A DNA stretch of 64,000 bases from Chengkuizengella marina (GTDB lineage Bacteria > Bacillota > Bacilli > Paenibacillales > KCTC-33759): the NCBI RefSeq assembly GCF_009910845.1, contig NZ_SIJB01000009.1, positions 19,640-83,639 on the forward strand, written 5' to 3'. Every line of letters begins with the position of its first letter. Position 1 is the first letter of the stretch. Shown one piece after another: positions 56,343 through 63,819 of the stretch. The notes below the pieces were generated by a model, which saw only the letters and a list, made by a program, of their open reading frames with translations, made no database searches and was not told the DNA's origin. Both the position numbers and the translations under genes were made by a program.

Positions 56343-57431
56343 ATGTTGAAAGCATACAAGTATCGTATTTATCCGAATAAAGAACAAATTCTATTTTTTG
56401 CAAAAACGTTTGGATGTGTGCGTTTTGTATATAACAAAATGCTTGCAGATCGAATCGATTCTTATCAAGAGTCACAAAAAAGTATGGATAAATCAATTAA
56501 ATACCCTACTCCTGCACAATATAAAGCTGAATTTCCATTTCTAAAAGAAGTGGATAGTCTCGCTTTAGCTAACGCACAGGTAAATCTAAATAGAGCCTAT
56601 ACTAATTTCTTTCGTGATAAATCTATTGGATTTCCAAAATTCAAAAGTAAAAAGAATAATTATCACAACTATACAACCAACAACCAAAAAGGAACAGTGT
56701 GTATTGAAGACGGTTATATTAAACTACCAAAACTAAAGACACTAGTTAAAGTTAAACAGCATAGACAATTTTCAGGTTTGATTAAGTCTGTGACCATTTC
56801 CAAAACACCCACTAATAAATATTTTGCTTCTGTTTTGGTAGAAGAAAAGGAACAATTCTTCCCAAAAATGGATGCAAAAGTAGGTATTGATGTTGGTTTG
56901 AAAGACTTCGCAATATTGTCTAATGGACTAAAATATGAAAATCCTAAATGGTTGAGAAAAGCTGAAAAAAGGTTAGCTTTTATACAACGTTCTTTGTCAC
57001 GCAAGAAGAAAGGTTCAAAGAACCGTAATAAAATGAGATTACAAATTGCCAAGCTTCATGAAAAGATTGCTAATCAACGAAATGATTTTCTACATAAATT
57101 AAGTAATGAGATCACAAACGAAAACCAAGTGATAGTGATTGAAGACTTAAAAGTGAAGAATATGCAAAAGAATCATAAGTTAGCAAAAGCAATCAGTGAA
57201 GTATCTTGGACTAAATTCAGAGAATATCTTGACTACAAAGCAGGTTGGAAATGTCGTGATCTGATCATCGCACCTAAAAATTATGCATCCAGTCAATTAT
57301 GTTCCAATTGTGGATATAAAAATAAAGAAGTCAAGAATCTAAAACTAAGAGAATGGACTTGCTCTGAATGTAATAGCCATCATGATAGAGACTTGAACGC
57401 AAGTATCAATCTACTAAAATTAGCCATGTAA
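56343..57431 (+). CDS. tnpB: RNA-guided nuclease TnpB
   Basis: 362 aa from ATG 56343. RuvC residues D183 (GIDVGLKDFA), E267 (VIVIEDLK) and D350 (HDRDLNASIN) are all present, with the zinc finger C320, C323, C340, C343 (CSNCGY...CSEC). TnpB cuts DNA next to a short TAM, guided by RNA from the element's right end, which helps keep the element in place. It looks functional. Confidence 0.95.
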   Translation: MLKAYKYRIYPNKEQILFFAKTFGCVRFVYNKMLADRIDSYQESQKSMDKSIKYPTPAQYKAEFPFLKEVDSLALANAQVNLNRAYTNFFRDKSIGFPKFKSKKNNYHNYTTNNQKGTVCIEDGYIKLPKLKTLVKVKQHRQFSGLIKSVTISKTPTNKYFASVLVEEKEQFFPKMDAKVGIDVGLKDFAILSNGLKYENPKWLRKAEKRLAFIQRSLSRKKKGSKNRNKMRLQIAKLHEKIANQRNDFLHKLSNEITNENQVIVIEDLKVKNMQKNHKLAKAISEVSWTKFREYLDYKAGWKCRDLIIAPKNYASSQLCSNCGYKNKEVKNLKLREWTCSECNSHHDRDLNASINLLKLAM

Positions 57432-57559
57432 AATTGGTACATCTTTAGGGGTAGGGACTACCCTTATAGCTTGGTAAATATAGATAGCTTCTAAAAGTAT
57501 CTACTTCCCAAGAAGCACCCATTTCAAACACCAAAGGTGTTAAGTGGTGTGTGGTTCAC
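57330..57559 (+). ncRNA. probable TnpB guide (omega/re) RNA scaffold
   Basis: Inferred from position: the TnpB RNA covers the 3' end of tnpB and the right end of the element, with the guide starting at the flank (57560 on). The tail holds pairings such as GGGTAGGGACTACCC, AGAAGC, and ACACCAAAGGTGT before GGTTCAC. The 5' limit is a guess. Confidence 0.5.
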
Positions 57560-58004
57560 CTTCATGCCTCCAAGAATCTGTTAAAGTTGAAGCTTACCAT
57601 CTAACACATTAAATAATGAACTGACTGACCAAACCAAGCAAATAGATATTCATGCTCAACTACTTAAGGTATATACTGATTTGCAGGAGAAAGAGGGATG
57701 GTATGTTGTTCCCAAAAACGTTCATGAGATGACTATTTATGCTAATACTAAAAATGTAGATACAGTACTATTTTGGTTAGCTCCGACAGGGACAGAAACT
57801 TGGAGTGAAAGACAACTCATTGGTTACGATCAAGATGGAAGTGATGGATTTTCTTTAAAATGGGAATTTGGTAACCAGGTACTACTCAATCACATTTTAG
57901 TTCAGGCATTAGGGAGTGACTTTTATACAATGGATGATGAAACTATCAATGTAATAACACAAGAAGAATAGATAGAAGTTATTATAACTTTTAATGGAAT
58001 ATAG

Positions 58005-58013
58005 TGGTATAAT
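58005..58013 (+). promoter_or_regulatory. extended -10 promoter of toxin-like locus 2
   Basis: TG-G-TATAAT, with the shared TACAATAGTTGG further down, as at locus 1. Confidence 0.65.
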
Positions 58014-58080
58014 AGAATAATACAATAGTTGGCAAGGCGGTAGGTAGACCCTCCATTTTAAAAGTTAGGAGGTGATGCCT

Positions 58081-58164
58081 ATGACAGTATATCAAGCTAT
58101 ATCATTAATGTTAACCTTCGGGTTATTAATAGTAGCTTTAATATCTGTTAGCAAGAAAAAATAG
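58081..58164 (+). CDS. 27-aa holin-like / type I toxin peptide, copy 2
   Basis: MTVYQAISLMLTFGLLIVA then LISVSKKK; same length and plan as copy 1, about 60 percent alike. GGAGG (58068-58072) is again opposed by CCTCC (58050-58054), with AGG/CCT pairs outside. The sequestering stem is kept while bases differ, which supports its importance. Confidence 0.82.
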   Translation: MTVYQAISLMLTFGLLIVALISVSKKK

Positions 58165-58195
58165 ACCGCCTTTGCCAAGGTATCGGTCTATTTTA
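58160..58195. terminator. shared terminator of toxin mRNA and antisense RNA, copy 2
   Basis: Perfect AATAGACCG/CGGTCTATT, followed by TTT on the plus strand and by TTTTTT on the minus strand. Confidence 0.8.
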
Positions 58196-58292
58196 TAATG
58201 AACTTCTGTACTACCGCTTAATGCGGCTGTTGTATCAAACCGTATGGTGTTCCTAGCACCTGCGGTTTTCTTTATTAGTATATGAATCTGTT
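58160..58292 (-). ncRNA. predicted antisense antitoxin RNA, copy 2
   Basis: Minus-strand TATAAT at 58299-58304 preceded by the same AGTG as in locus 1; conserved stretch (TACCGCTTAATGCGG, CCGTATGGTGTTCCTAGCACC) between it and the shared hairpin. Inferred, no -35 of quality. Confidence 0.45.
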
Positions 58293-58574
58293 AAATATAT
58301 TATACACTTAAAAAGTAAGTAATACCACTTAAAAAGTGAGTTTATTTCCAAAAAAGTTATTATCACTTTTTGCCTGTACAGTTTATGTTTAGGGCCATTT
58401 AATTAAAGAACGGCAACCGAAAATTCAATTTTCGTAGCTAGTATAGAGGGAAATTAGTCGGCAGGTGTTAATCCCTTTGGATGTACGAATTAAATACTGT
58501 AAATAGTGGTAAGACATCTGTGAGATAATATTATAAAATAAAGATTATATAATTATTCGAGGAGGAATTGAACT
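58196..58574. other. gene-free interval after locus 2
   Basis: Beyond the antisense region (to 58304) I see only A+T-rich sequence and a small AAAATTCAATTTTCG hairpin near 58420. No gene or riboswitch is supported. Confidence 0.4.
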
Positions 58575-58937
58575 ATGACTTCAGAAAGCCATGTTCTCAC
58601 GCAAAAACAAATAGCAGAGTCATTTTCTAATGGTAATTTTGAGCCTACTTTTCCATTTCTAGCAAAAATAATTGAATGGAATATCGTTGGTGACAAAACC
58701 TTAGTAGGTAGGGAAGCTGTAATAGAAGAATGCAAGCAAACTTCAAATTATTTCAAAACTATAACCACTAAATTCACTACATTGAATGTAATTTCCGAAA
58801 AAAATTGCGTCGCAGTAAATGGAACAGCTGAATTTATTCGCAATGGTGAACAATTATCTTTTGTTTCAGCCTGTGATGTCTATATTTTTAATGATAAAAA
58901 TGAACTGCAAAGAATTGATTCTTATTGTATCAAATGA
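58575..58937 (+). CDS. NTF2-like (SnoaL/DUF4440-type) protein
   Basis: 120 aa, one cone-shaped NTF2-like domain: N-terminal helix (TQKQIAESFSNGNFEP), FLAKIIEWNIVGD, a central GREAVIEECK and C-terminal strands ending RIDSYCIK. Enzyme or binding role unknown. GAGGAGG precedes the ATG. Single gene. Confidence 0.8.
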   Translation: MTSESHVLTQKQIAESFSNGNFEPTFPFLAKIIEWNIVGDKTLVGREAVIEECKQTSNYFKTITTKFTTLNVISEKNCVAVNGTAEFIRNGEQLSFVSACDVYIFNDKNELQRIDSYCIK

Positions 58938-58989
58938 GACGCTTTGCTTTCTCCTGTCAAAAGTATTTGTTAAGGCTTATAAGGATGGA

Positions 58990-59060
58990 AGTTTTGCAAC
59001 AATATGGCGCCATTCTTAAAGATGCCTGCTTTTGGGTTTGGATCATTATTGTAGAATAAG
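58990..59060. repeat. palindromic repeat, copy 3 (diverged)
   Basis: AGTTTTGCAACAATATGGCG, CATTCTTAAAGATGCC, TTTGGATCATTATTGTAGAAT; arms still pair. It is followed by an A/C-rich stretch and the AAAGGAGG site of the next gene. Confidence 0.65.
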
Positions 59061-59182
59061 CGATATTATTAAAGATTATTAACAGACAATAACGCAGATG
59101 TATAATAAAAAAAGAAGAGAAACTTACACTCGAGGCCCCCCTCCTCCTTTTACGGAGACAAATATCAAAGGAGGATTTCTAT

Positions 59183-59950
59183 TTGAATCACGCTAAAATA
59201 ATAGAGAACAAATTAATGAATTCATTTAAAGTGTTAAATGGTCTACCAAATTATATTGCAATTGAAGAGAAGAACGAAATTGAGTTTGATAATGAGGAGT
59301 TACAAAATAATCTTAAAGAATTAATTAAGGTAGGGGTGAAATTAGAAATTAATAGAATAAGTGTTCTTATTAATAGGACATCTGAACATTATTTAAACCT
59401 GTCTGAAATGTTGATTCATCATGGATTTGAACCATACGCCTCAAAAGTTGAAGTACATAGAGACGTATATGACATAAATAGCAATATAAAACAGTATAAA
59501 TGGCGTTCCATTGAAGAACCGACAATTTCTGAAGGTGAATTTATGGAGTATTGGAAACTATGTATGTCTGGATCAGATAATGCACCTTCATCTCTCACAA
59601 TGGATGAACATCTAGACTCAGTCAAAAGTGAATTAGGAGATAATTGGATGAGTTCCTGTAAGGCCATATTTTTAAAAGATAAACCTATAGGAATATCTAT
59701 TCCACACATTGAGCCTGGTACACTAGATGAAGGAAGATTGTTCTATTTTGGAGTATTACCTGAACATAGAGGAAAAGGACTCAGTTCTTTTATTCACCTT
59801 CAATCATTATTTTTATTAAAACAAATGGGAGCTAGTTATTACATAGGAAGTACACACGAGAATAATATAAGAATGCAAAAAGTATTCGAGAGAAATAATT
59901 GTTCAATAAAAGCACACACTGAATCATATTATAAATATTTTAATAAATAG
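59183..59950 (+). CDS. GNAT family N-acetyltransferase
   Basis: 255 aa from TTG 59183 (AAAGGAGG before it). GNAT fold in the C-terminal half: FYFGVLPEHRGKGLSSFIH (motif A, near 190-208) and GSTHENNIRMQKVFERNNC (motif B). The N-terminal 100 residues may be a second, inactive GNAT-like unit. Substrate unknown. Confidence 0.85.
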   Translation: MNHAKIIENKLMNSFKVLNGLPNYIAIEEKNEIEFDNEELQNNLKELIKVGVKLEINRISVLINRTSEHYLNLSEMLIHHGFEPYASKVEVHRDVYDINSNIKQYKWRSIEEPTISEGEFMEYWKLCMSGSDNAPSSLTMDEHLDSVKSELGDNWMSSCKAIFLKDKPIGISIPHIEPGTLDEGRLFYFGVLPEHRGKGLSSFIHLQSLFLLKQMGASYYIGSTHENNIRMQKVFERNNCSIKAHTESYYKYFNK

Positions 59951-59960
59951 ATTCTAATTT

Positions 59961-60026
59961 GATTTTCCACAATATCAACTAATAGAAGCTCAAGAGATCT
60001 TCAACAATCTGGCGCATTAAAGAGGG
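59961..60026. repeat. partial palindromic repeat, copy 4
   Basis: GATTTTCCACAATATC (59961-59976) and GATCTTCAACAATCTGGCGC (59997-60016): two left-arm-like pieces, no right arm. Confidence 0.5.
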
Positions 60027-60090
60027 TAACGTATAAAGAGAGATAGGGATAATGGAGAGTTGAAACTGAAATAGTTCCTTGGACAACATA

Positions 60091-60396
60091 ATGGGGAAAT
60101 TATATAGTAAAGAAGATAAAATACTAGATGCTTTTCATATAAGAAAGAGGGGAAATTTATTTGATTGAGAGATGGCAGAAGTGCCACAAAAAATTTTATT
60201 GTTTATTATATCACATCAGGTTTAAAACATTTTCTTGGTTGATTAAAGATAAAACTAGTAAGAGTTTTCATCTGGCATCTTCAATTAGTTTAAAACCTCT
60301 GTGGATGATTTCTATGACATCATCCAATATGATTCAAGTTTTATTGAAAGTAAATTGAAAAGAGATGAGAAAAGACCTCACATATTAGAGGTCTAA
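60091..60396 (+). pseudogene. decayed small gene
   Basis: Pieces in three frames: ATG 60091 gives MGKLYSKEDKILDAFHIRKR then stops; later MAEVPQKILLFIISHQV; finally FKTSVDDFYDIIQYDSSFIE up to TAA 60394-60396. These look like one gene with several frameshifts. Family unknown. No intact gene lies in 59951-60405. Confidence 0.4.
60373..60394. terminator. hairpin between convergent units
   Basis: Perfect AGACCTC/GAGGTCT, 8-base loop; on the minus strand it is followed by TTTTC, right after the lipoprotein gene. Confidence 0.6.
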
Positions 60397-60405
60397 ATTA
60401 AAATA

Positions 60406-60822
60406 TTATTGGATCAAGTCAATTAACTGTTTAGTCATTTCTTCTGAAATGGAATAGATGGTGGGTATATCATCAATTTTCATTAAGGTGCTTTCTTGAC
60501 CCTTTTCACCTAACCATAAATGATAACCTTGCTTAGTCTCATCTGTAAAAATGAGTTCTAAATCAAAATGAGGATTGACTATATATACTTCAACAGTTTC
60601 TTTAACTGCGTTTAAGATGATATTTTTGAATATCTCAAGAGTTTCTTCATCTTCATATACTGTAAAAAAATTGGAGTTCACTTTACCTAAACCACTTGAT
60701 TTAGAGATACTTACTTTTGATACTTCGGCATCTACTAATTCGTTATTACCATTTGATTGACATCCCAATAGAATTGCAAAAATAAGAGTCATTGATAAGA
60801 TATGAAATATAATTTTTTTCAT
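60406..60822 (-). CDS. lipoprotein, unknown function
   Basis: 138 aa. Lipobox AILLGC (C21). The mature part has SKVSISKSSGLGKVNS and a C-terminal alpha/beta region (LELIFTDETKQGYHLWLGEKG, MTKQLIDLI), resembling small Bacillus lipoproteins of unknown role. AGGAGGATAT precedes the ATG. Confidence 0.75.
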   Translation of the reverse strand: MKKIIFHILSMTLIFAILLGCQSNGNNELVDAEVSKVSISKSSGLGKVNSNFFTVYEDEETLEIFKNIILNAVKETVEVYIVNPHFDLELIFTDETKQGYHLWLGEKGQESTLMKIDDIPTIYSISEEMTKQLIDLIQ

Positions 60823-60955
60823 ATATCCTCCTAATGTATGTTTTATTATTCAATTATTAGACGTAATAAATCATCTGAAAGTTACAATTTATTAAATTTT
60901 ACCAATAATTATTTCATATCAAGTTTAATAATAAAACAACAACTTTTTAAATTGA

Positions 60956-61100
60956 TTATTTGTACCCGTCATCATCTTTAATTTCTTCTTTGAAACTCAA
61001 TATTTCCATATTATTAGAATTAGAAATAGATAGTCCCCATTCCTTTTGTGAAACGGGTAAATGGAGATGCCAATGTTCATTATAAAAATTGATGGAAACT
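60956..61100 (-). pseudogene. C-terminal remnant of an unknown minus-strand gene
   Basis: Reads GVSINFYNEHWHLHLPVSQK then EWGLSISNSNNMEILSFKEE, ending DDDGYK at 60956. No start found. The rest of 60823-61293 holds nothing I can support. Confidence 0.4.
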
Positions 61101-61293
61101 CCTTAGTATTCTGTTCAAATTTGTTTTATCATATTTTTAGTTTTTCGCTTTAAACCTCAAACCTTTTTTCACGCATATTAATTCTCCCTTTGTAATTTAG
61201 TAATCTGATATTAAAGATTTTTTTAAAGTCTCACTTTATTGGATCAAATACCTAAATTTTATATACTTTCAAACTTAAAATGTGTAATGGTAA

Positions 61294-61638
61294 TTATTTG
61301 TATTTATATAATTTTGCAGTAGTAGATGGAGAATATATAAGTTCATATTTAACACCAAGTTCATTCTTTAGTTTTTCGTATATTTTTAGGCTTTCTTTAT
61401 TGTGTTTATCTTCAAGTTCAATTCCTCTATCAACTAATGTATCTGTATCTAAATCAATCCATTCCCCGTAGCGAATTGACCAATCTTCTATTTCTTTCAT
61501 GAGTTGAGGTGATATTGGCAAATCCTCAAGATCAAGATTTTGATCGCATTTAGCACACCAAAGCGGATCAGCAAAATCAGCTTCTAATTTTAGTTCAGTT
61601 GTTGGATTTGGACACCCACACTTTAATTTATCTTTCAT
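61294..61638 (-). CDS. zinc-ribbon-containing hypothetical protein
   Basis: 114 aa. CGCPNP (C8, C10) and CAKC (C28, C31) form a zinc ribbon at the N-terminus; the rest is helical (PISPQLMKEIEDWSIRYGEW, LKIYEKLKNELG). Cytosolic. GGAGGG lies before the ATG. It follows the TPR-like gene by 33 bases on the same strand. Confidence 0.75.
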   Translation of the reverse strand: MKDKLKCGCPNPTTELKLEADFADPLWCAKCDQNLDLEDLPISPQLMKEIEDWSIRYGEWIDLDTDTLVDRGIELEDKHNKESLKIYEKLKNELGVKYELIYSPSTTAKLYKYK

Positions 61639-61671
61639 TCCATTTTCCCTCCGCGTATATTGAAAGAATTT

Positions 61672-62274
61672 TTAAACCCATTCTTTTTGTAAAACATCTA
61701 ATTTCTTAAATTTCTTGTCATAACTTTGCCTTTGAAGAAGATTATTCAACCAAAACTTTGCCCTTTCTTTATCATTATTTTTTATAAAAAATTCTATTAT
61801 GTTTTTAAAAGCTTCGCTATATTTGAAATTCTCGTCATTCATTAAATTCAATCCTTTATGAAGATAATCTGATGCTTTACTGTTTTCCTTCATATCTGAA
61901 TATAAAAAACCTAAAAAAATATATCCTCTTCCTAACTCTTCATTACTAAATTGTTTATTTTGAACAGCCTCTTCCATGATTTGTATTGCTTTTTCTACTT
62001 CAGAGAGCGTATGATAAATCCCTGCTATAAATTCATAATCATCATACTTTTTTAATGGTTTCTTTAATTCTTTCTTTAAGGTTCTTTTAAGAGCAGCATT
62101 GCTAAGAGTCTCTTCTCTATTGGGAAATAATTTATTCATCAAAATCTCACCAACTAGATAAACAGGTATACCCAACAATAAAACCCACCAGCCAAAACTT
62201 TCATAGAAAATATCAGCTAATATATACATTATTAATAACCATCCAAGCACTGATAACCAGTATATAAATTTCAT
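61672..62274 (-). CDS. membrane protein with TPR-like repeats
   Basis: 200 aa. Two transmembrane helices (about 3-23 and 28-48), a basic stretch, then TPR-like helices (about 75-190: FIAGIYHTLSEVEKAIQIME, GYIFLGFLYSDMKENSKASD). The soluble part faces the cytosol if the N-terminus is inside. AGAGGTAA precedes the ATG. Function unknown; probably one operon with the zinc-ribbon gene. Confidence 0.75.
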   Translation of the reverse strand: MKFIYWLSVLGWLLIMYILADIFYESFGWWVLLLGIPVYLVGEILMNKLFPNREETLSNAALKRTLKKELKKPLKKYDDYEFIAGIYHTLSEVEKAIQIMEEAVQNKQFSNEELGRGYIFLGFLYSDMKENSKASDYLHKGLNLMNDENFKYSEAFKNIIEFFIKNNDKERAKFWLNNLLQRQSYDKKFKKLDVLQKEWV

Positions 62275-62335
62275 TTGTTTTTACCTCTTATATTAAATTT
62301 CTATAATATTATTATTTCAATTATTTAAATCCTCA

Positions 62336-62372
62336 TTCATTCTACAATTGGGCCATATTGCTGAAGAACCAC
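62336..62372. repeat. right half of a palindromic repeat, copy 5
   Basis: CATTCTACAATTGGGCCATA, TTGCTGAAGAA: right arm; no matching left arm. Confidence 0.5.
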
Positions 62373-62552
62373 TATTAGTTTAAAATAAAGTTTGTTCTAA
62401 ATCTCATGTACTCAGTTTGCAAAGGATGGAAGCATGGAACTTAACCAAACTTGTCTTGTGGGAAAAAAGTAATTTTACGTGACATAACTTTAAAAGATAA
62501 ATAATATCTTTACTAATTGATAAGGTAAAGTAAAGTAGAGTAGGTGTTTTCT

Positions 62553-62864
62553 ATGTTTAATAAAATTAATTTTCAAAGTGGAAACATTGTTTATAATGAT
62601 TTTCAAATTGATCCAAAACTACCATTGAAAAAACAGATAGATAATTTGAAGGAAGACATGTTTCAAGTTGAATTTTTGAATAAGTATTTAATAGATATCG
62701 GCTGGTACCCTTGTACAGATATTAATGGTATGTTTATTATTTATATAATTAAAGAATATAACTGGGAAGAACCATTGTATAAAGAAAATTGTAGAAGTAT
62801 TGAGGAATTAAAACAACATTTAGTTACATGTATAGATATTATAGAAATTCAACTAAATACTTAA
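62553..62864 (+). CDS. unknown 103-aa protein
   Basis: Starts MFNKINFQSGNIVYNDF; ATG 62553 after AGTAGGTG (GTG 62544 is less likely). Cytosolic, acidic; contains WYPCTDINGMFIIYIIKEYNW and a helix IEELKQHLVTCID. The size and acidity recall immunity proteins of contact toxins, but no toxin is near and I do not assign it. Confidence 0.55.
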   Translation: MFNKINFQSGNIVYNDFQIDPKLPLKKQIDNLKEDMFQVEFLNKYLIDIGWYPCTDINGMFIIYIIKEYNWEEPLYKENCRSIEELKQHLVTCIDIIEIQLNT

Positions 62865-63028
62865 GGATTTTGTAACAAGGGACAAGAAGGAAAAGCTTTC
62901 TAAAGGTAGTTTGAATGAAGATTACCCAACCAATTTATATAGAATTTTAAAAATCTTGTATTCCAGTTTATCTAGAATTAGGTATATTGGTAGTTGATAA
63001 TCAAGTTTTATTTTAATTAAACATTTAC

Positions 63029-63058
63029 TTTTCAACAATCTGGCGCATTTTTCTAGAC
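63029..63058. repeat. left half of a palindromic repeat, copy 6
   Basis: CTTTTCAACAATCTGGCGCA, TTTTTCTAGA; no right arm. Confidence 0.5.
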
Positions 63059-63089
63059 AAACATCTTACTTTATGATTAGGGGATAATT

Positions 63090-63608
63090 ATGGACAAACA
63101 GATAGTTATAGAAGAATATAACTCAGATTGGTCTATTCAATTTGAAAAAGAAAAGGAAAAATTAAAACAAGTACTAAATAACGATTTGCTGCCAATAGAA
63201 CATATAGGTAGTACTTCCGTCAAAGGATTGGCGGCAAAACCCATAATAGATATTATGATAGGCGTAAAAAGCTTATCTGAAGTAGATATTTTTATTGAGC
63301 CATTGAAGCCACTAGGGTACGAGTATGTGTTTCATACAGAGTTCCCTCAGAGGCGTTTTTTTAGAAAAGGGAAGTGGCGAGCTGGTACACATCATTTACA
63401 TATTTATGAATATAACAGTAAATTTTGGATTAATAATATTCTTTTTAGAAATTATTTAAGAGACTTTCCGGATACCAAACTTCAATATAATCAATTAAAA
63501 AAGGATTTAGCTGTGAAATATGAATACGATAGAATTGGATATACAAGTGCAAAAGCTCCATTTATATCTAATGTAATTAATCTAGCTAAAAAAAATTACA
63601 ACAATTAG
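63090..63608 (+). CDS. GrpB/UPF0157 family nucleotidyltransferase-like protein
   Basis: 172 aa, normal length. Nucleotidyltransferase-like core HIGSTSVKGLAAKPIIDIMI (near 38-57) and HLHIYEY near 102, ending SAKAPFI. Members include dephospho-CoA kinase-fused domains; substrate unknown. AGGGGATA precedes the ATG. Confidence 0.9.
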   Translation: MDKQIVIEEYNSDWSIQFEKEKEKLKQVLNNDLLPIEHIGSTSVKGLAAKPIIDIMIGVKSLSEVDIFIEPLKPLGYEYVFHTEFPQRRFFRKGKWRAGTHHLHIYEYNSKFWINNILFRNYLRDFPDTKLQYNQLKKDLAVKYEYDRIGYTSAKAPFISNVINLAKKNYNN

Positions 63609-63627
63609 ATTTTTTTATAAATTGAAT

Positions 63628-63712
63628 ATCTTCCACAATCTGGCACTTTTCTTTAACAAGAGAAGTGCCTTTATTTATGAATGGGGTCATATTGTTTAAT
63701 AAAAGATTGATA
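63628..63712. repeat. palindromic repeat, copy 7 (complete)
   Basis: ATCTTCCACAATCTGGCAC, inner TTTCTTTAACAAGAGAAGTGCC, right arm ATGGGGTCATATTGTTTAAT. The inner GGCACTTTTCTT/AAGAGAAGTGCC forms a terminator-like stem followed by TTTATTT, just after grpB. Confidence 0.75.
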
Positions 63713-63819
63713 AAAATTATCAAGAATTATATTAGACTAACTATAAATCACCCTATATTTACCAGTCAAAAAGTACAGGTAGATAGAGTATGATTAGATT
63801 GGTAAAGGGGGGGGAGTTA

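Larger units (their letters stand above)
55794..57559 (+). mobile_element. IS200/IS605 family element with tnpA and tnpB
   Basis: About 1.77 kb. The ends are inferred from the interrupted lipoprotein gene: left flank TTTTAA (55788-55793), right end ...GGTTCAC before CTTCATGCC. The junction is ambiguous by one C. No target duplication, as expected. The left end holds a hairpin region (55803-55850, AATTC...GAATT, TCC/GGA) and the right end another (57500-57555, ACACC/GGTGT). Both genes look intact, so the element may be active. Confidence 0.85.
55751..57971 (+). pseudogene. lipoprotein gene split by the IS200/IS605 element
   Basis: AGGAGG precedes ATG 55751. The first 14 codons encode a signal peptide (MKKVLFVIISTLIL) up to 55793. 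Joining base 55793 to 57560 restores frame and gives LTSC followed by LQESVKVEAYHL, a perfect lipobox (C17). One base is then missing near 57600, after which the frame 57603-57971 reads NTLNNELTDQTKQ and a beta-rich domain (WYVVPKNVHEMTIYANTKNV, LFWLAPTGTETWSERQL). So the gene is broken twice. The 3' part has its own TTG at 57681 but no ribosome binding site. Confidence 0.8.

Noticed and set aside
56135..57052. minus-strand frames under tnpA and tnpB
   Set aside because: Shadows of the transposase genes; no ribosome binding sites.
62553..62864. immunity protein of a polymorphic toxin
   Set aside because: Only size and acidity suggest it; no toxin gene in the window, so no function is assigned.
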